Counted from the first letter of the stretch, positions 1 to 10,256 are shown. The stretch: DNA of 64,000 nucleotides from Prosthecobacter dejongeii (GCF_014203045.1 NZ_JACHIF010000012.1:62001-126000), one strand, 5' to 3'. The notes: generated by a model from the sequence alone, not told the origin. Translations and numbers: made by a program.

Positions 1-45
1 GACGCATGCTAGTCACGTGAGGGAATACGAAAGCAGAGCCGCCCC

Positions 46-633
46 TTAACGGCCTAACAAACGACGCACCTGCTCCTCCGTGTAGGCAGGATCACGCTTT
101 TGTTCTTCGAGCTCCACAAACTTGGGTCGGTCATTCTTTTGCTGACTGCGCAGAGCATCCCGAGCGGAGCCTGTTTTGAAGACATCCTCCGATCCCGAAA
201 ACATCTGCTGATCTTCTCGCGCTTTTTGAGAGCCTAACGAACTTTGTTTGGTGGTGAAACTGTCATCCGCCACGGATGACATCTTCCCCGCTTGGGCGAA
301 GGATTGACGCCCCATGTTACTCTTGCTGCTGGCCCCGGAAAAGTAGCCTGTCTTGAAGTCTTTGGTATTCGTGTAGCCCTTGCTGCCAGAGAAAGGATTG
401 GACTTGTAGCTTTTGCGGCCCAACCAACCGCCTGTGTCCTTGCCATGGGTGATGGTGGACTGCATGGCCTTGTCATAGATGCTGCGGTCATTCTGGTCCT
501 GCATCCGCTTGCGTGAAGAAGCGATGCGGTCAGACATGCGCTGAGACATGACTGGAGGCGCAGCTTCCTGCTTCGCTGAAGAGCAGGCAGCAAGCAAAGC
601 CGTGAGGAAAAGGAGACAGAGACGAAGCGTCAT
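46..633 (-). CDS. small lipoprotein, unknown function
   Basis: 195 residues. The N-terminus is a lipoprotein signal with lipobox LAAC (Cys17), so the mature protein is probably membrane-anchored. The rest is polar, rich in Ser, Lys, Gln and Gly, with no hydrophobic core, and looks largely disordered. Its ATG overlaps the stop codon of the upstream 2083-residue TPR gene (ATGA), so the two are almost certainly translated together and may act in one envelope process. No family was recognised. The gene call is secure; the function is unknown. Confidence 0.85.
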   Translation of the reverse strand: MTLRLCLLFLTALLAACSSAKQEAAPPVMSQRMSDRIASSRKRMQDQNDRSIYDKAMQSTITHGKDTGGWLGRKSYKSNPFSGSKGYTNTKDFKTGYFSGASSKSNMGRQSFAQAGKMSSVADDSFTTKQSSLGSQKAREDQQMFSGSEDVFKTGSARDALRSQQKNDRPKFVELEEQKRDPAYTEEQVRRLLGR

Positions 634-3600
634 GGCAGGGGTGTGGGGGGTGGTAGGCCCTGCGCACGGCGGCTGAGAAAAAGCACTTCCTTCTCCACGC
701 CTGCGGGCAGGTGGAACTTCGGCAGCTCCGCCTCTATTGATGCCAGTTTACCCCAGGCTTGGTAAAGCTCAAAAATCAAATTGGCGGAATCATTCACTAA
801 CGACCAATGATTCTTCATGAGATAAATCTCTGCCCGCTCAGGCTCCTGATGGCGAATGAGGAAGCGCACCCACGCGGCACTGAGGTCCAGTTGCAGGCTC
901 TGCGTATTATCCAGTTTTTTGAGGGCTTCTTGGTAAAGTTCCCGCGCTAGTCCAGGCTCTCCCACGTCTTCAAAAGCCTGCGCCCATTCCACAGGTTGGG
1001 CACCTCCAGGAACACTGCGGCGAATGACTTCAGCAAAGAACTCCTGCACGATCGCACGATCTCCCATGGCGTGTGCCACCTTCACCATCAAAGGAAGTTT
1101 CCGCCCATCCAGTCGCAGCGTGGGCAGCTCTTGCAACACTTGACAAGCATCCCACGCCCAGCGTGCTCGACCTTCTTTTAGCAGGGCCTCCGCACCCAGT
1201 TCCAGACACACGCGGTCTCCCTCACCAGCCGCCGCCCAGCCAAAAGCGATGTCATCCCCAGCCTTATCTGGCAAGGCCTTTGCTAATGCGCACAAAGCCA
1301 GCGCGGCCAGTGGGCGATCCAGCCCGGCGCGTGCCTCGGCACGCAGCAGTTGAATCCAGTTCTTCTGATTCCCCCCCTCAGCTTGTTCCCCCATCCAGTC
1401 CGCCAGTTGCTTCAAAGTATCCCGGTCACGACTGCGCACACGGAAGAGCGAGGCCACCTGGGCACGGCCACGCTCGGGCGTCCACGAAGGTTCATGGGCT
1501 AAAAGTTTCAGCAGCTCCAACCGCAGGTAAAAACGATCATTGTTTTCCTGCACCCGCCGCTCGCCTTGCGTGAGCAAATTCAGTGCCTCTGTGGCGCGAC
1601 CGTTTTTGCGCAAGAGCTCTGCCAGATGCGCCATGGCATCCAGCGATTTTCTTTCCACTGCGACGGCCATCAACTCATTGAATTCCTCCCAGCCTCCTTG
1701 ACTCGCGAGGAGGCTCGCCCGCAGCTTCAGCACCTCTTTTCCCAAAGCACCAGAGGACTCTGTCAGCGGCACAAGACGCAGTGACTCGAGTGCCGCCTTC
1801 TCACGCCCCATCTTTTGCAGCAGACGGGCCTGGTGCAGGCAGCTTTCCGCATCGGCCAGGATACCACTTTCCGCATTGGTGGAAAAAGCCAGATGCAGGC
1901 GATCCCAGGCGGCGAGCGCTTCTTTGTCCTGGCCTAACCGCTCATGCAACAAGGCTAACTCGCGCAGGTAAGGCACTTCTGGTGGGATGCGCCCTTGCAA
2001 GACACGAGTGACCTCTGGCAAAAAGCCACGACGGTGCAATTCAGCGACATCGAAATCCTGCGCTAAAAAGTAAGCGTGTTTTTCCCGCAGCACTTCATTG
2101 CCCGGCTGTGGCGGTTTCATCGGTGGCTCTGCCAGCAGCAGTTGCAGCGTGAACTTCAACCCCATTTGGGTTTCGCGGGCGGATTCGCTGGCCCGGATCA
2201 GCCATTGCGCATACTCAGGGTTCGCCGGTGCGCGGTCAGGCAGCAGGCGATAAACATCGATGGCTTCACGCGCCATTCCTTGGGACTCCAAACGCCCCCC
2301 GAGCTCGCTCAGCGTATCCACCGAGACTTCCAGCCGCATGTCCACGCTGGCCAAATACTCGCGGATCATTCTCAAACGACTGGGGTAATCCACCTCCCGT
2401 AATTGACGGGTCAAGTGCCCCAGCCGCCACTCTCCAAACTCCATGCCACTTCGAGAGCTCAGCCCCACCGATCCCCAAGTGGCGGCCAGTCCTTCATTGG
2501 CCTGCTGAACCACGCCAGCGAGTCCCTGCTGGACGAAGCTCGCCTGGATTTCCCGCGTTTCCTCCCACAGCGCCCGTAGGTGCATGGGCTCTTCATTGCG
2601 ACTGGAGCCCTGGGGCATCAGCAATCCCTGGGTCTCCCCCATGCGACGTGCCCCGAGAAAATCACCGCCAATAAAATTCTGCATCTCCATGGCCGCTGTG
2701 TCCTGCGCCCCAGCCAGGCCTGCCACTGCGGATTTACGCAGGCGAGTCAGGGCCGAATCCGGGATACTTTGGAGTCGCTTCCAGGCGGCACGGAGAGTCT
2801 CCTCACGTTCCTGCCCTGAACTGGCCAGGCGATTCGCCGTACTGAGGCTGTAAAGATAGGGGTCGTAAGTGCCGCGATAAGTGCCTGGCAAAACCGGTCC
2901 TCGCACAACCAACCCCAAATATTGACGGGCCAGGTCCCAACGCTCTGCAGACTCGGCAATGCGTGAGAGAAAAAAGGCATAGTCATCCGCCAGAGCCGTC
3001 GAATTTCGCCGCAGGCTTTCTCCCAATTCCAGGGCCTCCGCATAACGCTGCTGGTCTTGCAAATCCCGAGTGATCTCCAAGATGGAGGCATTCATGAGCA
3101 GGCGCGCCGCCCCTAGCGAGGCGAGCTCACCTTTGTCAAAGCGGAACGAGTCCAGATCCCCCAGCATGGCCACCACCGCCAACAACAAACGCTTGCGCTC
3201 ATCCATCGCTGGACCCGCAAGTCCTCCCTGGCGGGTCCAGGTCACGGCATCTTCCATGCCATGGGATCGAAGAGTCAGCCACAGCAGGGCAAAGCGTGAT
3301 TCTAATGTGGGCGTGTCTTTGAAAATCAGGCGTAGCAATGCACGAAACTCTGGGCCAGCCCCGGCATAGTAGTAGGCCCACAGGCGTTCGATCGGCACCC
3401 GGGTGGGCTGGCTCCATTCCTTCACCCAGTCCTGCAATGCAGCTTCATCTTTCTGGCGAGCGATCAGCCGACCCAACTCCTCAATGGCCCGTAGCCGCAC
3501 CAGTTCAACGGGCTCTGGCAGTTCCATGAATTCAGGCCTTGGCAGGTTCAAGTAAGCCCGCAGCCGTCCTAACTCAGGGGTATCCAGTCCTGGCACCGTA

Positions 3601-6600
3601 TCCAGCAGCCCTGTGATCTCCGTCACAGGTCCTGCAGCGCCCGTTTTACGCAGATCTGAAAGCGGTAGCGGCAGCCTTTCGGGGCTTGTCCCTGCGGCTG
3701 CATAAGCCAGAGAAACCGTCTTTGATAAAATCTCCTGCAGGTCCTTCGCCGCGGCTGCTTCATCCGCCAGCCGCAGGCTTTTCAATGCAATGCGAAGACG
3801 CGAACGTGCATCCCACGGTCTTACGCGCGCCACCTGCTCATAGACCCGTCGCTCAGCCTCATCCTGGCCGGTGGACTTGTAGTGCTCCGCCAAGTTTTCT
3901 AACGCCGCCGCATCTTGAGAAAACCGACTTTCCAAACGCCGTCGCACTCGATCTGCCTCCGCAATTTGAAAGGTCTGCTCCAGCAATTCGACCAATCGGC
4001 GGGACTCGGCAGCGAGTTCGGCAGCCGGAGCTGTGGCGGCGATTTGTTTCTGAAAATAGATAGCGGCCTTCAAGTCCGAAACACGCAGAGCCGCCTCACG
4101 CAATTGGCCTAACGAAAACGGTGTTTCTGGCGAGGTGTAATAAGCCTGCCGCATGGCTTGGAAAGCCCGGGCATCATCCCCATCCCGCTCATACACCAGT
4201 GCTAAGGCTTCATGGTAAAAGCCATCAAAAGGATGTTTGCGCGTTTGCTCCGTGAGAGCCTTTTGGAGCAGTTGCAGACGTTCTTTGGTCATCTCTACCG
4301 GCAGTTCTCCACCCTCCGCCGACCATAACAAACGATCCGCAAAACGCCGAAAGGCTTCCCGGCGGCGCTTAACGTCCGTCTCACGTTCAACAATTTCAAT
4401 GTGAACCTGCACATACTCCTCGAGTTTTTTCTGGCGCAGGAGCAGCTCGCTGTATCTTTCCAACAAAGGAATGGCGGCGGTGCCGCTGGCCTTTTTAACG
4501 GCCTCTTTCCAAAGTTTCAGCGCATCATCCAGGCGGCGCTGAATGGTGTAAGTCTGGGTCAAAGCGGAAAGCAATTGGTCCGATTCCGGCATTTCCCGGT
4601 AGGCGTCCTCCAGCAGCTTCATAGCCTGAGTCGCTGGGGGTAGAACGGGGCCGCTGGGGATCCAACGGGTGTTTTGAGACGCTGCTACCCCCGTCTGTTC
4701 CGCCTCCATGAGGAGCTCACTCAGGCGCAAGGTATAACGAACTTTGCCAGCGGCATCCTTCTGCAAAAGACGCCGCAGCACCCGCATGGCCAGGGCGTTG
4801 TTCTTATCCGTCATCGCCAGGTCCAAGAGAAGCTTTTCGGCCTCAAGCGAAAGCTCGCGAATGCGACCTGTGGCTGGATCTATCTGTAGGCGTTCGAGGA
4901 AGGCATACGCTTCTGTAAGATTCTCTGTGCGAAGAGCCCACCAGGCTGCACGAAAGACTTCTTCATCTCGAAGCACCTTTGTCGGCAGTGGATTTCCGCC
5001 GGACTTGGCGGGCACCTCTCCTGAGGTCACGTGACCAAAAAATCGTTTGGCCATGTCCATGACTGCTTCAGGCATGGGGTTATCTTTTTTCTCCTCGGTC
5101 GTCGCGCTGGCAAAGCCTTTGCCCGTAAATGCATCGGGCAACTTAAAATCCCCCGCCGTGCCCTGGACCAAACGTACCTCCGCTTTTTGCTCGCCCATCA
5201 GAACGGAGAACAGGCGCTCATCCACATCCAGGCGATCTTCGTCACTGGTGCTGGCCTGCCACGCTTTTTCCAGCAGGGTTGCGGCCTCTTCCGCTTCTCC
5301 ATGTTCCGACAAAAGATCTGCCAGGCGCAGCCATTCCTCACGGCCTGCTCCCGGCTTACCTGCGGCCTCACGCGCCAGCATGATGGCGCTGTCCAGGTCA
5401 CTACCTGAGGCCAGGAAAGCAGCAGCATCATTCAGCCGACGCTGTTTTTCCTGGTCATTGTTCGCTTGGCTGGTGAATTGACGCAGCAGAGCTTCCGACT
5501 TGGCCGTCTCTTTGCGGGCACGATGAAAACCCGCGAGTTCAAACACCGCTTCAGCCTTCGATGGATCACGCGCCACGCGGGCTTTCAGGATCATCTCAAT
5601 AACGGCATCCAGCGCCCGGGTTTGTGCAAAATTCAGCGCCTGTTTTTCCACCTCTTGCGCCTGCCCCTGAGCGCCTAACAACTGTTGCAATCTCGCCGTC
5701 GCTTCTGCCGGTTTCCCCTGACGCAGGTCCGCCTCACACCGCAAAAACACAATGGCAGGCAGGTCACTGCCATCCCCCTTCATGCGTTCATCCAGCAAAG
5801 CGGCCGCCTCAGCCGCCCCATCGTGATCCAGAAGTGCGCGCACCAGTTCCCAGCGGTAATCTGCCACCTGCGGCACTTCCTTGACCAGGGTGCGAAGGGC
5901 ACCGAGTTGCTCATCCAGATCCACCGTGATCTCGTAAAACTGCGCTAAGTTCCTCCAAGCTGCTTCACTGACAGGCTTTCGGTTAGCCTCCGTTTTTAAT
6001 TGTTGGCGAAGATCATCCAAATTGCCAAAACGCTCATGCAGCCGCACGCGTCGCCGAAAGAACTCTGCGTAACGTCCATCATGGAAATCCAGGAGGGCTA
6101 GCCCTTTGAGCAAAGCAGCGTCCGCTTGGGCAAATTGGTCCGCTTGTTCCAGAATGCGGGCCAGATCATACAGAGCATCCAGGCGCTTGGCCGGGTCTCC
6201 TTGCTCAGCCAATGTGCTGTAAAATGTGGCCGCCCGATCGGGGAAACCAGCGCGCAGCAGCAGTTCTGCCACTTGCCGGGCCAGATTCGCATCGCTAGGT
6301 TTTAAGCGCACGGCTTTCTCCCAGGCCTCGGCAGCTTCTTCGCGACGACCCGCCGCTAAAGCCTGCGTGCCGACTTCGATGTAGGCCTGGGGTTTGGAAG
6401 CATCCTCTGCGGTGAGGCTTTCCACCCACCGCTGCAACAAGGTATACGCCAAGGCGGGATCTGCCAGTTCACGCGCCATTTCAGCCCGCGCTCGCAAGGC
6501 GATCCCATTTTGCGGCTGCGCTTTCAAGACTTCATCATACAAGGCGGCAGCCTTTTTAAGCTCACCTGCCCGCCGAAACAAATGCCCCTGCACCAGCAGG

Positions 6601-6881
6601 ACGGTAGGGTGAGGCGTTTTTTCAGCTTGGGCGGAAATGTTTTCCAGCAGCAGTGGAGTCTCCCCATGCTTCTCATAAAGAGCCCACAGCAGATCCACCA
6701 CGCGACCGTATTCCGGCTGCCCGACCAGCAGGGAAAGATACTCATTGGCTAGGCGTGTCTCCCTGGCGGACCAAGTCTTGGGCGATTCTTGAGCAAGGAC
6801 AGGGAGCGCCAAACACGCCGCACACATGGCCACCCGAAGGAGACGACGTTGATGGGAGTGAAATCGTGGGGAGACCTGCAT
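630..6881 (-). CDS. giant secreted/periplasmic TPR-repeat protein
   Basis: 2083 residues. An N-terminal signal peptide (arginine-rich start, hydrophobic stretch, ending near ALPVLAQ) indicates export. The remainder is almost wholly helical and Ala/Leu/Glu-rich, with repeated TPR-like helix pairs such as ALYDEVLKAQPQNGIALRARAE near residue 110 and further repeats to the C-terminus. No catalytic domain was seen. TPR proteins of this size usually act as scaffolds in envelope, secretion or polysaccharide machinery, but the partner here is unknown. It is the first gene of a two-gene operon with a lipoprotein that starts inside its stop codon. The ATG has no Shine-Dalgarno; a candidate promoter lies about 30 bases upstream. 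Confidence 0.9.
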   Translation of the reverse strand: MQVSPRFHSHQRRLLRVAMCAACLALPVLAQESPKTWSARETRLANEYLSLLVGQPEYGRVVDLLWALYEKHGETPLLLENISAQAEKTPHPTVLLVQGHLFRRAGELKKAAALYDEVLKAQPQNGIALRARAEMARELADPALAYTLLQRWVESLTAEDASKPQAYIEVGTQALAAGRREEAAEAWEKAVRLKPSDANLARQVAELLLRAGFPDRAATFYSTLAEQGDPAKRLDALYDLARILEQADQFAQADAALLKGLALLDFHDGRYAEFFRRRVRLHERFGNLDDLRQQLKTEANRKPVSEAAWRNLAQFYEITVDLDEQLGALRTLVKEVPQVADYRWELVRALLDHDGAAEAAALLDERMKGDGSDLPAIVFLRCEADLRQGKPAEATARLQQLLGAQGQAQEVEKQALNFAQTRALDAVIEMILKARVARDPSKAEAVFELAGFHRARKETAKSEALLRQFTSQANNDQEKQRRLNDAAAFLASGSDLDSAIMLAREAAGKPGAGREEWLRLADLLSEHGEAEEAATLLEKAWQASTSDEDRLDVDERLFSVLMGEQKAEVRLVQGTAGDFKLPDAFTGKGFASATTEEKKDNPMPEAVMDMAKRFFGHVTSGEVPAKSGGNPLPTKVLRDEEVFRAAWWALRTENLTEAYAFLERLQIDPATGRIRELSLEAEKLLLDLAMTDKNNALAMRVLRRLLQKDAAGKVRYTLRLSELLMEAEQTGVAASQNTRWIPSGPVLPPATQAMKLLEDAYREMPESDQLLSALTQTYTIQRRLDDALKLWKEAVKKASGTAAIPLLERYSELLLRQKKLEEYVQVHIEIVERETDVKRRREAFRRFADRLLWSAEGGELPVEMTKERLQLLQKALTEQTRKHPFDGFYHEALALVYERDGDDARAFQAMRQAYYTSPETPFSLGQLREAALRVSDLKAAIYFQKQIAATAPAAELAAESRRLVELLEQTFQIAEADRVRRRLESRFSQDAAALENLAEHYKSTGQDEAERRVYEQVARVRPWDARSRLRIALKSLRLADEAAAAKDLQEILSKTVSLAYAAAGTSPERLPLPLSDLRKTGAAGPVTEITGLLDTVPGLDTPELGRLRAYLNLPRPEFMELPEPVELVRLRAIEELGRLIARQKDEAALQDWVKEWSQPTRVPIERLWAYYYAGAGPEFRALLRLIFKDTPTLESRFALLWLTLRSHGMEDAVTWTRQGGLAGPAMDERKRLLLAVVAMLGDLDSFRFDKGELASLGAARLLMNASILEITRDLQDQQRYAEALELGESLRRNSTALADDYAFFLSRIAESAERWDLARQYLGLVVRGPVLPGTYRGTYDPYLYSLSTANRLASSGQEREETLRAAWKRLQSIPDSALTRLRKSAVAGLAGAQDTAAMEMQNFIGGDFLGARRMGETQGLLMPQGSSRNEEPMHLRALWEETREIQASFVQQGLAGVVQQANEGLAATWGSVGLSSRSGMEFGEWRLGHLTRQLREVDYPSRLRMIREYLASVDMRLEVSVDTLSELGGRLESQGMAREAIDVYRLLPDRAPANPEYAQWLIRASESARETQMGLKFTLQLLLAEPPMKPPQPGNEVLREKHAYFLAQDFDVAELHRRGFLPEVTRVLQGRIPPEVPYLRELALLHERLGQDKEALAAWDRLHLAFSTNAESGILADAESCLHQARLLQKMGREKAALESLRLVPLTESSGALGKEVLKLRASLLASQGGWEEFNELMAVAVERKSLDAMAHLAELLRKNGRATEALNLLTQGERRVQENNDRFYLRLELLKLLAHEPSWTPERGRAQVASLFRVRSRDRDTLKQLADWMGEQAEGGNQKNWIQLLRAEARAGLDRPLAALALCALAKALPDKAGDDIAFGWAAAGEGDRVCLELGAEALLKEGRARWAWDACQVLQELPTLRLDGRKLPLMVKVAHAMGDRAIVQEFFAEVIRRSVPGGAQPVEWAQAFEDVGEPGLARELYQEALKKLDNTQSLQLDLSAAWVRFLIRHQEPERAEIYLMKNHWSLVNDSANLIFELYQAWGKLASIEAELPKFHLPAGVEKEVLFLSRRAQGLPPPTPLP

Positions 6882-6912
6882 GGCGCGAGAAATACGAGCA
6901 TACCACGCTCCA

Positions 6913-6942
6913 TGTTTACCCAGAAGGTAAAAGGCAGGTCAA
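6913..6942 (-). promoter_or_regulatory. candidate promoter of the TPR gene
   Basis: Read on the minus strand, TTGACC (-35, 6942-6937) is followed after 18 bases by TAAACA (-10, 6918-6913). This places the transcript start roughly 25 bases before the ATG at 6881. It resembles a sigma-70 promoter but was found by eye only. Confidence 0.35.
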
Positions 6943-7035
6943 AGTAGGGGATCACATTGTCCGCAACACGGCGGCCATTCCTCTCATAAATGATAATATA
7001 GTGAATCAGGAGTCTCAGTTTTACAAAAACCTGAA

Positions 7036-7062
7036 TTGAGGACTGCCTAAAAATTCTATAAT
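7036..7062 (+). promoter_or_regulatory. candidate promoter of pseudopilin gene
   Basis: A perfect TATAAT lies at 7057-7062, 24 bases before the ATG at 7087. TTGAGG at 7036-7041 is a possible -35, although the 15-base spacing is short. The implied transcript start is near 7069, which argues against the in-frame GTG at 7069 being the translation start. Confidence 0.4.
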
Positions 7063-7086
7063 TTCACAGTGTTATCAACATTGCGT

Positions 7087-7518
7087 ATGAAAATCGCGAT
7101 TCACTCCCCATCCTCCACTTCCGGCTTCAGCCTTTTCGAGATGCTGATGACTGTGTCCATCCTCGCCATCATGAGCACGATGGCTTTGGCGTGGTTCGGT
7201 GGAAGTGGCAGCGAAGTCCGGCAGGCACGCGATCAACGCAATGCACAGACCCTTTGCACCCTGTGTCAGGCCGTGGAAGCCGCCGGCATGCCCCTCACAG
7301 AGGAAGGCCACAGCCCGATGGACATCGCCCGACGTCTGGTCGAAGGCGTCACCATTGAAACGGGAGCCCTCAAAGGACGCACCTTTCACGTCCCAGGACT
7401 GGGGGCAGAGGAATTGCACGGAGCCGTTCGTTTTCTGAGCATTCAGGATGGCCAGATGCGCTATGACGTCAGTGGTCAGGCCCAGGACGGCAAGACCCGC
7501 ACCGATGGGGAGATCTGA
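7087..7518 (+). CDS. prepilin-type (type II/IV pseudopilin-like) protein
   Basis: 143 residues. The N-terminus carries a class III prepilin signal: a short basic leader, then GFSLFEMLMTVSILAIMS, with cleavage expected after Gly and the +5 Glu present, followed by the hydrophobic helix. A globular tail follows. It is clearly paralogous to the pseudopilin at 45064-45465: both begin M-x-I-x-x-H, share RNAQ after the helix and end with an aligned K-G-x-x-x-x-x-P ... G-A-x-R-[FY]-L motif. No pilus assembly ATPase, peptidase or secretin lies nearby. Start chosen at ATG 7087 from paralogue agreement and the -10 box; an in-frame GTG at 7069 is less likely. Confidence 0.85.
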   Translation: MKIAIHSPSSTSGFSLFEMLMTVSILAIMSTMALAWFGGSGSEVRQARDQRNAQTLCTLCQAVEAAGMPLTEEGHSPMDIARRLVEGVTIETGALKGRTFHVPGLGAEELHGAVRFLSIQDGQMRYDVSGQAQDGKTRTDGEI

Positions 7519-7574
7519 AGCAGGCCAGGAGACTCTTTGACCTTTGCGCTTAGGCCTCCAAAGTGGGCCTGCCC

Positions 7575-8861
7575 ATGGTGAACCGCGCCTCCCTCTTTCT
7601 AGCCCTCCGCTACCTGCGCCCCAAACGCTCGTTTGTTTCGGTGATCACGACGATCTCCGTTCTCGGTGTGGCCGTGGGGGTGCTGATGATGGTGGTGGTA
7701 CGCGCCGTCATGATGGGCTTTGAGGTGGACTTTCGTGATACGCTCATGGGCGCAGAGCCGCATGTGCTGGTGGCGCGGGACACCGCTGCGCAAAATGCTC
7801 CACCTTGGCAAGAGGTCCTAAAAATAGCCCGCGCCCAGCCAGAGACCCTGACTGCCGCACCTTATGCGGGGGGTATCCTCTACATGGCGCAAAGGGATAA
7901 CCAGACGGGGACACTCGTACTCGGTTTATCTCAGGAAGAAGGGACCGCAAACCTCAAAAAACTTACCCGTCACCTGCTGGAAGGAAACCTGGATCTGCCG
8001 GAGGACAGCATCGTCATCAGCGATTATCATGCCCAGCAGCTCGGCGTGGGAATGGGGGATGAGATCAGCGTCTATGCCTCTCAAAATGTAAATCATGCCG
8101 TGCGTCAATACGGCGCGGCCGAAGAGCAGGAATCTGAAGAAAAAAAGAAAGCTATCCTGGACGCCATCAAGCTGCAGCCACAGCCCCTGCGCGTGACGGG
8201 TCTCATCAACTCAGACACGGGCGGGTATAATGGCTACGTCTCTTTAAAGACCGGGCAGAAACTCTTCCAGTTAGGCCAAGAGGTGACAGGCATCGCCATC
8301 GAGATTCGCGACCCGCAGCAGGCCAAGGAATTTGCGGACACGCTAAAACCTACCCTCCCAGGCTGGAACTTTACGCTCTGGACCGATGCGGGCGAGTCTC
8401 GCCTAGCCGCCATGCAGAATGAGCAGACGATGATGCAGTTTGTCCTCATCATCATCGCCGTCGTAGCGGCCTTCTCTGTGATGAACACCACCATCACGGT
8501 CACCACCCAAAAGCGCCGCGAGATCGGCGTATTGGCCGCGCTGGGCAGCCGCCCTTGGCAGATTGTGAATGTGTTTCTCCTCCAGGCGGTCGTGGTGGGT
8601 GTGGTAGGCACGCTCATCGGCCTCATCGGCAGCATGATAGTACTGTGGCTGCGCAATGACATCCGTTCCATCTTGACGTTCGCCACCGGGGGGCAAGTGC
8701 ATGCAGTGGAGGGGGTGTTTCTTTCCACCATTCCTGCCCACATACAGCCCTGGGATGTCACCGTTACCTGCCTCATTTCTGTGGCCCTGTGCATCGTCGC
8801 CGGATTGATCCCCGCCTGGTTTGCCTCCCGGGTGGACCCGGCCGTGGCCCTGCGAGACTGA
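7575..8861 (+). CDS. LolC/LolE-family ABC transporter permease (first copy)
   Basis: About 428 residues. This is an FtsX/MacB-type permease: one N-terminal transmembrane helix after the LALRYLRPKRSFVSVI motif, a large periplasmic domain (about residues 45-270), then three C-terminal helices with the conserved segment MNTTITVTTQKRREIGVLAALGS. LolC/LolE-type permeases extract lipoproteins from the inner membrane with the ATPase LolD. Here two permeases are adjacent (next gene 8 bases downstream) and no ATPase gene is in the window, so it must be elsewhere or these act differently. ATG 7575 is preferred; an in-frame GTG at 7563 would add four residues. Confidence 0.85.
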   Translation: MVNRASLFLALRYLRPKRSFVSVITTISVLGVAVGVLMMVVVRAVMMGFEVDFRDTLMGAEPHVLVARDTAAQNAPPWQEVLKIARAQPETLTAAPYAGGILYMAQRDNQTGTLVLGLSQEEGTANLKKLTRHLLEGNLDLPEDSIVISDYHAQQLGVGMGDEISVYASQNVNHAVRQYGAAEEQESEEKKKAILDAIKLQPQPLRVTGLINSDTGGYNGYVSLKTGQKLFQLGQEVTGIAIEIRDPQQAKEFADTLKPTLPGWNFTLWTDAGESRLAAMQNEQTMMQFVLIIIAVVAAFSVMNTTITVTTQKRREIGVLAALGSRPWQIVNVFLLQAVVVGVVGTLIGLIGSMIVLWLRNDIRSILTFATGGQVHAVEGVFLSTIPAHIQPWDVTVTCLISVALCIVAGLIPAWFASRVDPAVALRD

Positions 8862-8869
8862 CCTTCCTC

Positions 8870-10198
8870 ATGCTTTCCAACGCCCCTCTCTTTCTGGCTC
8901 TGCGTTACCTCCGGCCCAAGCGGTCGCTGGTCTCCATCATCTCGCTCATTTCCGTGCTCGGGGTCATGCTCGGCGTGGGTGTCCTCGTGGTGGTGATGTC
9001 CGTCTTCAAAGGCTGGCAGGTGGAGTTTAAACAACTGCTTCTTGGTTTTGAACCCCACGTCGTTTTAGTCCAGGACAGCCCCTTTGTGGGGGAGCTTCCT
9101 GAGGGTGCGCCCAAACCCTTTCGCTCCAACTGGCGTGATGTGCTGAAGGACATGAAACAGCGCCCAGGCGTGCTTTCTGCCACCCCCATCGCCGAAGGCA
9201 TGATCGCTGCCCGCAATGGCGATTCCGACCCCGAAGCAGCTGAGCTTTTGGGCCTGCGAGAGGAGGCGGATAACGATCTGCTGAAAAAGCTCTCCAAGCA
9301 TCTCCTCGAAGGCGAGTTTAACCTCAAGGAAGACAACCTCATCATCACCGACAAGCTGGCTAAAAAGCTAAAGGTCAAGGTAGGAGATGTGCTTTCCATC
9401 CTGGCCTCAGACACCATCCGCCAGATGATCCGCAATCTGCGTGAGGCTGAAGAAACGACGGACCCTGAGCAGGCTAAGGCCGCACGCGACGAGATCGTCG
9501 TCCTTCCCCGGGATCTCACCGTGGTCGCCATCGTGCGTGCAGATACAGCGGGTGACCGCTGTTATGCGCCGCTGAATGTCGGTCAAGAGCTCTTCAACCT
9601 GGAAGGTGATGTGAGTGGCCTAGAGATTGAATTGGCAGATCCAGACCAGGCAGAAGACTTCGTGCAGACACTTTTTCAGGCCAATGCGCTGCCCGTGGAC
9701 TGGAATGCACGGACGTGGATCAACACCCTCGGCTCCAAGCTGCGGGATGTGGAAAACCAGCAGTCGCTGATGTACTTCCTGCTTTTCTTCATCATGCTCG
9801 TCGCCGCGATCTGTGTCATGAATACCACCATCACGGTCACGGTGCAAAAACGGCGCGAGATCGGCATCCTCACGGCCCTTGGCAGTCGGGCTCAGCAGAT
9901 CATCGGCATCTTCCTCGTGCAGGCGGGCATTGTGGCTGTTTTTGGCATCATTTTAGGCATCATCGGCGGCATGACCGTCCTGCATTTTCGCAATGATCTG
10001 CGCGATTGGATTGCTGAAATCACGGGCCGCGATTTCTTCTCCAAAGACATCTATTTCCTCAGTGAAATTCCCTCCCATATCCAGTGGGTGGACCTATCCT
10101 TCATCTGCGGCCTGGCCATGGTGCTCTGCCTCATTGCAGCCCTGATTCCAGCGTGGTTTGCTGCGCGGGTGGACCCTGCGGTGGCCCTGCGAGATTAA
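8870..10198 (+). CDS. LolC/LolE-family ABC transporter permease (second copy)
   Basis: About 442 residues and a paralogue of the preceding permease: same LALRYLRPKRS start, same four-helix topology, same MNTTITVTVQKRREIGILTALGS motif and near-identical ends (AWFxxRVDPAVALRD). The periplasmic domain diverges most, as expected for a LolC/LolE heterodimer produced by duplication. The start is ATG 8870, 8 bases after the previous stop, so the pair is one transcript. Which copy is LolC and which is LolE cannot be decided here. Confidence 0.85.
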   Translation: MLSNAPLFLALRYLRPKRSLVSIISLISVLGVMLGVGVLVVVMSVFKGWQVEFKQLLLGFEPHVVLVQDSPFVGELPEGAPKPFRSNWRDVLKDMKQRPGVLSATPIAEGMIAARNGDSDPEAAELLGLREEADNDLLKKLSKHLLEGEFNLKEDNLIITDKLAKKLKVKVGDVLSILASDTIRQMIRNLREAEETTDPEQAKAARDEIVVLPRDLTVVAIVRADTAGDRCYAPLNVGQELFNLEGDVSGLEIELADPDQAEDFVQTLFQANALPVDWNARTWINTLGSKLRDVENQQSLMYFLLFFIMLVAAICVMNTTITVTVQKRREIGILTALGSRAQQIIGIFLVQAGIVAVFGIILGIIGGMTVLHFRNDLRDWIAEITGRDFFSKDIYFLSEIPSHIQWVDLSFICGLAMVLCLIAALIPAWFAARVDPAVALRD

Positions 10199-10256
10199 AG
10201 CAGCTTTCTTCTCTCCCGCTGAAATCCCGGCCTGCTGTCTGCGTTCCCCTGTGCTC

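Noticed and set aside
8234-9058. 274-codon open frame antisense to the two permeases
   Set aside because: Composition is His/Arg/Thr-rich as expected for the reverse strand of GC-rich coding sequence; it spans the junction of two secure genes.
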